From Bacilli bacterium (GTDB lineage: Bacteria > Bacillota_I > Bacilli_A > RF39 > UBA660), in NCBI GenBank assembly GCA_017461465.1, contig JAFTYN010000126.1, positions 1 to 5,731 on the forward strand: a stretch of DNA of 5,731 nucleotides, in the 5' to 3' direction. A model generated the notes under the pieces. The model ran no database searches. It saw only the letters and a program-made list of their open reading frames with translations, and was not told the DNA's origin. Made by a program: the position numbers and the translations under genes. How positions within the stretch are numbered: the stretch's first letter is position 1; every line of letters begins with the position of its first letter. Positions 1 to 5,731 of the stretch are shown in pieces.

Positions 1-817
1 CTATTACTTCACTATAAAGATTATATGCTTTTTTTAGTTTTAATTCATTACTCATATGAATATCACTTATTTTTGCGCCATTAGTTTTAAGATATTTTTT
101 TGCTTCAAATAATTTCTTTCTTATTCCCACTGGTTCTTTTACACTAGATGAATAACCATACATAACTACACCTAATCTAACTCCATTAGCATATTTTAAT
201 TTATCGTGTTTTACTAGTGAAAGTGAGCTATATAAATGTACTATTGGTATTTCACTTAGATTTATTAAACTTGTTAATTCTTCAAAAGTATTAGTTTGTT
301 TATCCCAGTAAGCATCTAATACACCAGTAGTAGCATAATGAGTATAAATACCTTCTAAAATAATATTTGTATCCTTTAATCCTTCTACTATTTCTTTTAT
401 TTCTTCTTTTGATGAAACTCCTACTCTATTCATTCCTGTATTAACTTTTAAATGAGCCTTTAATTCACCTTTAAATTTAGCATCTAATAACTCTTTATAA
501 TATTCATAAGAAATAATTGAAATAGTAACTTTATTTTTAATAGCTATATCTATATCTTCTATTTTTATATATCCAAAACATAAAATAGGAATATCTTTAT
601 TATAATTTCTTATACTTATAGCTTCTTCAAGTGAAGATACTGCTAAATAGTTAATACCTCCTTCAATAAGGGCATTTACTACATGTTCACCATGTCCATA
701 AGCATTAGCTTTTACTACACCAAAATAATATTTATATTTAGGATAATTAAAGATTATATTTTTTACATTCTCTCTTAAATAATTTTCATTTACTTCTAAA
801 TATGTTTTTCTATACAT
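1..817 (-). CDS. alr: Alanine racemase, PLP-dependent (3' end cut by window edge)
   Basis: Fold-type III PLP enzyme that interconverts L- and D-alanine in the cytoplasm, supplying D-Ala for peptidoglycan. The frame is open from ATG 817 to the left edge, giving 272 residues; the family is usually about 370, so roughly the last 100 residues lie outside, including the region of the second catalytic base (Tyr) and the C-terminal beta domain. Seen in the sequence: the PLP-lysine motif VVKANAYGHG (Lys36), KVNTGMNRVG (Arg131), EGIYTHYAT (His160), HLYSSLSL (193-201, normally an H-x-A-N-S-type motif) and VRLGVVMYGY (Arg214, Tyr220). About 30 extra residues lie between that last motif and the LKLKKAYNLYSEVI segment, where the beta domain should begin. 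The start is supported by AGGAAG 11 bases upstream. It follows the small gene at 836-1183 after 18 bases and probably shares its promoter. Several motif positions depart from consensus, but family membership is clear. Confidence 0.93.
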   Translation of the reverse strand, partial: MYRKTYLEVNENYLRENVKNIIFNYPKYKYYFGVVKANAYGHGEHVVNALIEGGINYLAVSSLEEAISIRNYNKDIPILCFGYIKIEDIDIAIKNKVTISIISYEYYKELLDAKFKGELKAHLKVNTGMNRVGVSSKEEIKEIVEGLKDTNIILEGIYTHYATTGVLDAYWDKQTNTFEELTSLINLSEIPIVHLYSSLSLVKHDKLKYANGVRLGVVMYGYSSSVKEPVGIRKKLFEAKKYLKTNGAKISDIHMSNELKLKKAYNLYSEVI

Positions 818-828
818 ATCAACACTTT

Positions 829-834
829 CTTCCT
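829..834 (-). promoter_or_regulatory. Ribosome binding site of alr
   Basis: AGGAAG lies 11 bases before ATG 817, immediately after the upstream gene's tandem stops (TAA at 836-838, then TAG in frame at 833-835, overlapping this site). It fixes the alr start and suggests that alr is translated from the same mRNA as the gene before it. Confidence 0.6.
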
Positions 835-835
835 A

Positions 836-1183
836 TTAAATTTTCTTTTTAATTAACATATCTCCAGGAGTTATTTGATCTATAGTAACATTATTAATTA
901 TAATATCTAAACTTTCTCCTCTATATCCTACTTCTAATACTTCTTTTTCTTTACCTATTCCAATAATCTGAACTTCTATCTCTGTATTATCAGCTTTTTT
1001 TAATTTAACAGTATCACCTACTAATACCATTCCACCTGTTATAAATCCAGTTAAGGTAAGTCCTCTATCAGTCATATTAAAAGCATTTATATTAAACATA
1101 AAATCTTCATTTTTCATTTCTATTATTTGCATTCCACTCATTGGAACTTCTTTTTTCTTTTTAAATAAACCAAATAATCCCAT
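836..1183 (-). CDS. Small stand-alone EF-Tu domain-2-like beta-barrel protein, function unknown
   Basis: A 115-residue protein with no GTPase motifs. Residues about 26-113 read like domain 2 (the OB-like translation-factor barrel) of EF-Tu/SelB-type GTPases: a hydrophobic strand with N-x-x-D-R-G-L-T-L-T-G (36-46, compare GRGTVVTG in EF-Tu), then G-F-I-T-G-G-M-V-L-V-G-D-T-V (46-59, compare G-R-V-E-R-G-x-x-x-V-G-D), a middle strand EVQIIGI, and a closing IDQITPGDMLIKK (101-113, compare I-x-x-G-x-V-L). The N-terminus, MGLFGLFKKKKEV, is a short hydrophobic stretch plus a lysine cluster and could touch the membrane, but there is no signal peptide. I chose ATG 1183 because AAGGAG (1191-1196) sits 7 bases upstream; ATG 1189, two codons earlier, is only 1 base from it. 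A good promoter lies upstream and alr follows 18 bases downstream. The barrel resemblance is by eye; its role, perhaps nucleic-acid or protein binding, is not shown by the sequence. Confidence 0.85.
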   Translation of the reverse strand: MGLFGLFKKKKEVPMSGMQIIEMKNEDFMFNINAFNMTDRGLTLTGFITGGMVLVGDTVKLKKADNTEIEVQIIGIGKEKEVLEVGYRGESLDIIINNVTIDQITPGDMLIKKKI

Positions 1184-1190
1184 ATACATT

Positions 1191-1196
1191 CTCCTT
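1191..1196 (-). promoter_or_regulatory. Ribosome binding site that decides the start of the 836-1183 gene
   Basis: AAGGAG is 7 bases from ATG 1183 but only 1 base from ATG 1189. Normal spacing therefore favours the inner ATG and a protein starting MGLFGLF. Confidence 0.75.
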
Positions 1197-1207
1197 ACTT
1201 TAAATTC

Positions 1208-1236
1208 ATTATATAATTAGTGGTTTTTAAAGTCAA
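1208..1236 (-). promoter_or_regulatory. Vegetative sigma-A-type promoter for the barrel-protein/alr unit
   Basis: On the minus strand, TTGACT (1231-1236) and TATAAT (1208-1213) are separated by exactly 17 bases, matching the housekeeping sigma consensus except for one -35 base. Transcription would begin near 1200-1202, giving a leader of under 20 bases that carries only the ribosome binding site. There is therefore no room for a riboswitch or attenuator. The -35 box begins 14 bases after the asnB terminator stem ends. Confidence 0.85.
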
Positions 1237-1245
1237 TAAAACTAT

Positions 1246-1277
1246 AAATTAAAAAGTTACTCTTAATGAGTAACTTT
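1246..1277 (-). terminator. Rho-independent terminator after asnB
   Basis: A perfect 10-bp inverted repeat, AAAGTTACTC (1253-1262) and GAGTAACTTT (1268-1277), encloses a 5-base loop. In the minus-strand transcript the stem is followed by a T-rich run (the stem's own TTT plus TT, then AATTT). It lies 16 bases beyond the asnB stop codon. The stem is AT-rich, so it may be a moderate rather than strong terminator. No plus-strand gene approaches it from the left. Confidence 0.8.
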
Positions 1278-1293
1278 ACTTTTATAAATTATA

Positions 1294-3129
1294 TTATCTT
1301 TCATTTATAAAATATTCTTTATACCATAAGATAAATGTATAGATTACATAAATCTTACGACCATTTTGTTTTTTATTATTGTAATGATCTTCAAGTAATT
1401 TTAATAAGTAATCTTGCTTAAAGAATTTATTTACCCATTTTTCAGAGAAAGCTTCTTTTACTATATTATAGTATTTTTCTTCTCTTATCCAGTAATGGAA
1501 TGGTACAGGGAATCCCCATTTTGGACGTGTAGCCCATTCATCTGGTAAGATTTCGTTTGCAGCTTTTCTAAATATATATTTTGTTGTATTTTTTTGAATT
1601 TCATAATCTACTGGTATTGTTTGTGCTAGCTTCATTACTTCTTTATCTAAGAATGGTACTCTAAGTTCTATAGAGTGAGCCATAGTCATCTTATCAGCTT
1701 TTAAAAGTAAGTCTTCTGGAAGCCATAAATGAATATCCAAATATTTCATTTTAGTTACATCGTCTTTATCTTTAACTTTTTCATATATTGGATTTGTTAT
1801 TTCATACCACATTTTACCTTTTAGATATTTTGGTTGAAGTACCTTATCTTTTTCATTTTCATTAAATATAAATGCATTACCTGCATAATATTCTTCTGGA
1901 GATAATCCATTTTTAACTAAGAATCTTCTTCCATGGAACCAAGGTCTATTAAATGCAAATTTACCAATAGCATGTCTTAAAGCTTTTGGAAGCTTACGAT
2001 ATTTTCTATCTCTATCACTTATACCATATGTATCATTACCACCAAATACTTCATCAGCACCCTCGCCAGATAAAACTACAGTTACATGTGGTCTAGTTAT
2101 TTCTGATAAGAAATATAGAGGTACTGCTGATAAATTGGCATGTGGTTCATCTGAATGATACATTATTTCTGGTAATATATTAAAGAATTCATCTGGTGTT
2201 ACTACTTTATTAATATTTTTTGTTTCAAGTAATTCTGATAATTCTTTAGCTTGATCTATTTCACTAAAGTGTGCTCTTTCAAACCCAACTGAGAATGTGT
2301 TATCTGGTCTTAACTGCGCAGCTATATAACTTGAATCTACACCACCAGATAAGAATGAACCAACTTTAACATCACTTATTTTATGATGTTTAACAGAATC
2401 TTCCATAACTTTATTTATTTCTGGAATAAAGTCTTCCATTGTTTTTGTTCTATCTTCATTAAATTCAACATCCCAGTATTCTTTAATATCCATTTTACCG
2501 TTTTTATATTTAAAATAATGTCCTGGTTTTAATTTTTTAACACCTTTAAAGAAAGTTTCTTCCATTGAACTAAATTGGAATGTTAAATATGGTCTTAATG
2601 CTTCTTCATTAAGTTCCTTTTTGAAATAAGGATTTGCAGTAAATGTTTTTATTTCAGAACCCCACATAAACATATCATCTGTTAAATAATAGTAAAATGG
2701 TTTAATACCAAATGGATCTCTTGCTCCAAACATTTCTTTTTTCTTAGTATCCCATATAACAAATGCAAACATACCACGAAGTTTATCTACAATTTTTTCA
2801 CCATATTCTTCATAACCATGTAATATTACTTCAGTATCAGTTTTTGTTTTAAATTTGTATTTCTTTTCCAAATCTTTTTTTAATTCTTGGTAGTTATATA
2901 TTTCACCATTAAAAAAAATAAACTTTGTATTATCTTCGTTAAAAATTGGCTGACTACCACCTGCTAAGTCAATAATACTTAATCTTCTAAATGCAACCGC
3001 TATATTATTATCAGCATATATTCCTTCACTATCTGGTCCTCTATGAATAATTTTAGAAGCCATTTCAGCAATTATTTTTTCTTTTTCTTCTTTTTTAGCT
3101 TTGTTTATAAAGCCACATAATCCACACAT
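1294..3129 (-). CDS. asnB: Asparagine synthetase, glutamine-hydrolysing (AsnB family)
   Basis: A complete 611-residue cytoplasmic enzyme that uses ATP and glutamine ammonia to amidate aspartate to asparagine. The N-terminal class II glutaminase domain has the nucleophile Cys2 in MCGLCGF, exposed after Met removal, and the glutamine-site residues RRLSIID (Arg49), NGEIYNY (Asn74, Glu76) and TDTE (Asp98), matching the E. coli AsnB positions. The C-terminal synthetase domain has the PP-loop SGGVDSS (261-267), LSGEGADEVFGG (353-364) and LPEDLLLKADKM (470-481) with SIELRVPFLD. All catalytic motifs look intact. E. coli AsnB is about 554 residues; 611 is closer to the longer Bacillus-type enzymes. 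GGGAGGG sits 6 bases before ATG 3129, and the gene has its own promoter and terminator, so it is monocistronic. Some Firmicute AsnB homologues amidate meso-diaminopimelate in peptidoglycan precursors; the sequence alone cannot separate the two roles, and asparagine synthesis is the default. Confidence 0.96.
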   Translation of the reverse strand: MCGLCGFINKAKKEEKEKIIAEMASKIIHRGPDSEGIYADNNIAVAFRRLSIIDLAGGSQPIFNEDNTKFIFFNGEIYNYQELKKDLEKKYKFKTKTDTEVILHGYEEYGEKIVDKLRGMFAFVIWDTKKKEMFGARDPFGIKPFYYYLTDDMFMWGSEIKTFTANPYFKKELNEEALRPYLTFQFSSMEETFFKGVKKLKPGHYFKYKNGKMDIKEYWDVEFNEDRTKTMEDFIPEINKVMEDSVKHHKISDVKVGSFLSGGVDSSYIAAQLRPDNTFSVGFERAHFSEIDQAKELSELLETKNINKVVTPDEFFNILPEIMYHSDEPHANLSAVPLYFLSEITRPHVTVVLSGEGADEVFGGNDTYGISDRDRKYRKLPKALRHAIGKFAFNRPWFHGRRFLVKNGLSPEEYYAGNAFIFNENEKDKVLQPKYLKGKMWYEITNPIYEKVKDKDDVTKMKYLDIHLWLPEDLLLKADKMTMAHSIELRVPFLDKEVMKLAQTIPVDYEIQKNTTKYIFRKAANEILPDEWATRPKWGFPVPFHYWIREEKYYNIVKEAFSEKWVNKFFKQDYLLKLLEDHYNNKKQNGRKIYVIYTFILWYKEYFINER

Positions 3130-3135
3130 TATAAT

Positions 3136-3142
3136 CCCTCCC
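3136..3142 (-). promoter_or_regulatory. Strong ribosome binding site of asnB
   Basis: GGGAGGG, including the full GGAGG core, is 6 bases from ATG 3129. It is the strongest ribosome binding site in the window and fixes Cys2 directly behind the initiator Met, as the glutaminase requires. Confidence 0.85.
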
Positions 3143-3162
3143 GATTATTGCCATATACAAAC

Positions 3163-3191
3163 ATTTTATCAAATTCATGATTATTAGTCAA
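3163..3191 (-). promoter_or_regulatory. Sigma-A-type promoter of asnB with extended -10
   Basis: On the minus strand, TTGACT (3186-3191) and TAAAAT (3163-3168) are 17 bases apart, and TG precedes the -10 box with one base between (TGATAAAAT), an extended -10 element. Predicted transcription starts near 3156, leaving a leader of about 27 bases. This is too short for a T-box or other long leader control. I see no clear operator repeat. Confidence 0.85.
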
Positions 3192-3210
3192 AAATTCATT
3201 TATTATTTAT

Positions 3211-3235
3211 AGAAAAAAGAACCATAATGGCTCTT
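3211..3235 (-). terminator. Rho-independent terminator overlapping the MBOAT stop codon
   Basis: The minus-strand transcript carries AAGAGCCA (3228-3235), a 3-base loop, then TGGTTCTT (3217-3224). This makes an 8-bp stem with one G-U pair, followed by TTTTTT (3213-3218, partly within the stem). The first stem bases are the last two bases of the TAA stop codon (3234-3236), so there is essentially no 3' untranslated spacer. It separates the acyltransferase unit from asnB, whose -35 box is about 20 bases further on. Confidence 0.85.
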
Positions 3236-4637
3236 AAAATCTAAAATATATAAATGGACTATAACTTCCAACTATAATAAATATTACTGATAAAATAAAT
3301 ATTAAAATATAACATATATCTACTATATAATTACCATATTTAGTATTTTTTATTTTATCTACTAATTTATCCATAAGTGGTGTTGCAAATAATAACCCAA
3401 TTATAAAGAATAATATATATTTAATACTTATAGCGCCTGTATAAGTAAACATATTAAAGTTACCTAAACCATTTATAAATATTAAACTTTGTAATAAGTC
3501 TTTTACATCATTAAATGATGTTGCTCTAAAAATACCCCATCCTATTAAGATTATAATAATAGCATATATATGTCTTAATACTTTAGGTAGTTTTTCTAGG
3601 TATTTATGTAAGAATAACTTTTCTATTAATAATAAAATACCATAATACATTCCCCAAAGCATAAAGTTTATATTAGCACCATGCCATAATCCTGTTAATG
3701 TCCATACAACCATGACATTAAATATAAATCTTCCTTTTTTTACACGGTTACCACCTAAAGGAATATATACATAATCTCTAAAGAAACTAGATAGTGATAT
3801 ATGCCATCTTCTCCAAAAGTCAGTAATGCTTGTTGCTATATATGGATAGTTAAAGTTTTCTAGGAATTTAAATCCAAACATTCTACCTAATCCTATAGCC
3901 ATATCACTATAACCACTAAAGTCAAAATAAATTTGAAGAGCATATGCTACTATACCAATTAAGGCTCCTAGAAAGCCATAATTATAAGCTTCTAAGGATA
4001 ACAATGCTGTAGCTATATAACCAACATTATCGGCTATTAATACCTTCTTACCAAGACCTTTTATAAATCTTCTTATACCATATGCAAAATCACTAATATT
4101 TTCTTTTCTATTAGATAATTCATGTTCAATAGTTTCATATCTAACTATTGGACCTGCTATAAGTTGTGGAAAGAAAGTTATATAACATCCTAGATAAAAT
4201 ATATTTTTTTGTACTTTTACTTTCTTTAGGTATACATCTATAACATATGATAATGCTTGGAATGTATAAAAACTTATTCCTATTGGAAGTGGTATATTAG
4301 CATTACTAATATTAGTATTAAATATTAAGTTAATATTATTAATAATAAAATCTGTATATTTAAATATTCCAAGTAATCCTAGATTAACTATAACAGCTAG
4401 TATTAAAAATACCTTTCTTTTTGTTTTAGCACTCTTATCTATAAATAAAGCAAGTAAATAATTTATAGTTATTGAAAATAACATTAATAGTATATATATT
4501 GGTTCTCCCCATGCATAGAAAGCTAAACTAAATACAAGTATGATTAAATTACGGTACATTCTATTTTTAAATACAAAATAACTTAAAATAAATAATGGTA
4601 AAAAGACAAAGATAAAAATTAAACTTGAAAATGTCAT
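3234..4637 (-). CDS. MBOAT-family membrane O-acyltransferase (AlgI/PatA/DltB-like)
   Basis: A complete 467-residue polytopic membrane protein of the MBOAT family. AlgI-type members take an acyl group from a cytoplasmic donor and pass it through the membrane for O-acylation of an extracytoplasmic polymer. Motifs seen: FYAWGEPIYI (40-49), PLPIGISFYTFQALSY (116-131), FFPQLIAGPIVRY (155-167), QIYFDFSGYSDMAIGLGRMFG (235-255), FWRRWHISLSSFFRDYVYIPLGG (274-296) with conserved His279, and TGLWHGAN (315-322) with the presumed catalytic His319. The C-terminal SPFIYFRF matches the usual AlgI-type end. Many hydrophobic segments fill both halves, and length is normal for the family. The start codon lies 1 base after the upstream stop (TAACATG) with only a weak AGG 8 bases before it, so translational coupling to the DHHW gene is likely. 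The pairing with a DHHW/SGNH-like partner supports an envelope acetylation role. The acceptor (exopolysaccharide, teichoic acid or peptidoglycan) is unknown; DltB is less likely because no dltA, dltC or typical DltD is present. Confidence 0.95.
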   Translation of the reverse strand: MTFSSLIFIFVFLPLFILSYFVFKNRMYRNLIILVFSLAFYAWGEPIYILLMLFSITINYLLALFIDKSAKTKRKVFLILAVIVNLGLLGIFKYTDFIINNINLIFNTNISNANIPLPIGISFYTFQALSYVIDVYLKKVKVQKNIFYLGCYITFFPQLIAGPIVRYETIEHELSNRKENISDFAYGIRRFIKGLGKKVLIADNVGYIATALLSLEAYNYGFLGALIGIVAYALQIYFDFSGYSDMAIGLGRMFGFKFLENFNYPYIATSITDFWRRWHISLSSFFRDYVYIPLGGNRVKKGRFIFNVMVVWTLTGLWHGANINFMLWGMYYGILLLIEKLFLHKYLEKLPKVLRHIYAIIIILIGWGIFRATSFNDVKDLLQSLIFINGLGNFNMFTYTGAISIKYILFFIIGLLFATPLMDKLVDKIKNTKYGNYIVDICYILIFILSVIFIIVGSYSPFIYFRF

Positions 4638-4638
4638 G

Positions 4639-5731
4639 TTAGTTACCTAATACCTTTCTACTAGTACCATAATTATACATATCAAATATACTTGTTGCGC
4701 TTTCTTCAAGTATTAAAACTTTAGTAATATTATTTTCTTTTATAAAATTTTTGTAATTAAGAGAGCCATTTATAAACTTATCATATCTAACATTTATAAT
4801 GTATGTTTTATTAAAGTGAGACGCTATTATTTCATCTATTTGCCATGCATATGAATCAGAAATAATAAGTAAGTTTTCTTTATCTGGATTATTATAATCC
4901 ATAACTACTTCACCAAACATACCATTATAATAAGAAACATAATAATCATAATAAATATTATCTGTTTTATTTATTACTTTTGGTTTATATTTACTATTAT
5001 CTAATCCGTTAACTTTTACATCATATTTTTCATTATAATTAATATACATGAATTTATCTTTGATATCAGTTTGTGCACTAGATTTTGCGATAGACCCCAT
5101 ATAAGTAGTATTTGTTTCAATGATATCTAACTTTTTAGGAGTAAGTTCCATCATTTCCATAATATCTTTATATCCTTGATATGCCCCATAAGCATTCCAA
5201 TGATGATCTGTTTTATAAAAATATTTTTTATAATCGTCTATACTACTTATCTTTAATTCTTTTATTTTAAAAGAATCATTTTGTAAGCTTTTTAATTTAG
5301 TTATATATTTATCTTTATCTCTTACTGTTATACTATTATCATCTAAAATCGTAAATTCATATCTATTAGGTAAATATATATAAACATCTGCTTCTTTAGA
5401 AAGTTCTTCATAAAACTTTATTTGTTTATCAAACATAGAATCTAACATTAGATTATTAACATTTGATTCAAGTATGAATATTTCATCATTTCTAAAAGCA
5501 TATTCATTATCAGCATTCATTCCTAAGAAAACAAAATCATCATACATTAAACTATTTAATTTATAGTTTATTTTAGAATATGTATAATTGATATTACTAT
5601 ATAAAGGAAAATAGTTTGTTACCCTATTTTCAAGACTAGTTTTTACTCTAGTTATCTGGTTGTCTAATCTAGTAATCAAACTATTTCCTTCTTTTATTTC
5701 TGCTTCTTTAAAATTATTATAATCAAGTGAA
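4639..5731 (-). CDS. DHHW / AlgJ-AlgX-like SGNH-type protein, partner of the MBOAT (5' end cut by window edge)
   Basis: This belongs to the DHHW/AlgX-AlgJ-like group, extracytoplasmic SGNH-hydrolase-fold proteins that usually work with an MBOAT to acylate surface glycans. The frame is open to the right edge. The first available start is TTG 5679 (346 residues), but in-frame coding sequence continues through 17 more codons (SLDYNNFKEAEIKEGNS) to the edge, and the usual N-terminal membrane anchor or signal is missing, so the true start is probably outside. Numbering from TTG 5679, the signature TDHHWNAYGAY is at 157-167 (Asp158 and His160 as candidate catalytic residues) and LLIISDSYAW at 270-279 carries the likely Ser276 nucleophile (compare G-D-S-F/Y). 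ENRVTNYFPLY (17-27) resembles the region after the anchor in related proteins. AAGGA lies 6 bases before TTG 5679, so an internal start cannot be fully excluded. The stop is 1 base from the MBOAT start, showing a shared transcript. Enzymatic activity is inferred. Confidence 0.88.
   Translation of the reverse strand, partial: SLDYNNFKEAEIKEGNSLITRLDNQITRVKTSLENRVTNYFPLYSNINYTYSKINYKLNSLMYDDFVFLGMNADNEYAFRNDEIFILESNVNNLMLDSMFDKQIKFYEELSKEADVYIYLPNRYEFTILDDNSITVRDKDKYITKLKSLQNDSFKIKELKISSIDDYKKYFYKTDHHWNAYGAYQGYKDIMEMMELTPKKLDIIETNTTYMGSIAKSSAQTDIKDKFMYINYNEKYDVKVNGLDNSKYKPKVINKTDNIYYDYYVSYYNGMFGEVVMDYNNPDKENLLIISDSYAWQIDEIIASHFNKTYIINVRYDKFINGSLNYKNFIKENNITKVLILEESATSIFDMYNYGTSRKVLGN

Noticed and set aside
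1184..1189. ATG 1189 as the start of the small barrel-protein gene
   Set aside because: It is only 1 base from AAGGAG, whereas ATG 1183 has a normal 7-base spacing.
1253..1277. Bidirectional terminator or regulatory palindrome serving a plus-strand gene
   Set aside because: The inverted repeat is symmetric, but no plausible plus-strand gene lies to its left, so only the minus-strand role is supported.
3130..3160. T-box or other riboswitch controlling asnB
   Set aside because: The predicted leader is only about 27 bases, too short for any such structure.
3234..4637. Assignment of the MBOAT as DltB (teichoic acid D-alanylation)
   Set aside because: No dltA, dltC or typical DltD is visible, and the partner carries DHHW/AlgJ-type motifs; AlgI/PatA-like fits better.
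1..5731. Mobile element, CRISPR array, tRNA or rRNA
   Set aside because: I saw no transposase or integrase motifs, regularly spaced repeats, or cloverleaf/rRNA-like stretches; nearly all bases are in minus-strand genes.

Overview
This is a strongly AT-rich window with every recognisable gene on the minus strand. The A/T-ending codons, strong GGAGG-type ribosome binding sites, TTGACT/TATAAT-like promoters and short stem-plus-T-run terminators suggest a low-GC Firmicute (Bacilli or Clostridia type, possibly host-associated). Tryptophan is encoded by TGG and the stops seen are TAA, so nothing points to the Mycoplasma code. No species can be named from the sequence.

Read in transcription order (right to left), there are three units. 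(1) 5731-3211: the 3' part of a gene for a DHHW/AlgJ-AlgX-like SGNH-type protein, then a complete MBOAT-family membrane O-acyltransferase gene one base later, closed by a terminator that overlaps the MBOAT stop codon. Together they look like a module that moves acyl groups (probably acetyl) across the membrane onto a surface polymer; the acceptor is not encoded here. (2) 3191-1251: a monocistronic asnB-type glutamine-hydrolysing asparagine synthetase with its own promoter (TTGACT, 17 bp, TAAAAT) and terminator. (3) 1236-1: a promoter (TTGACT, 17 bp, TATAAT) driving a small gene for a stand-alone EF-Tu-domain-2-like beta-barrel protein, followed after 18 bases by an alanine racemase gene that runs off the left edge.

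Alanine racemase (D-Ala for peptidoglycan) and the O-acyltransferase pair are both envelope functions, and some AsnB-type enzymes amidate peptidoglycan rather than make asparagine, so a loose cell-envelope theme is possible. The three units have separate signals, however, and nothing shows that they form one system. The least explained gene is the small EF-Tu-domain-2-like protein. I see no mobile element, CRISPR array, tRNA or rRNA. No intergenic stretch exceeds about 110 bases; both internal gaps are filled by a terminator followed by a promoter.
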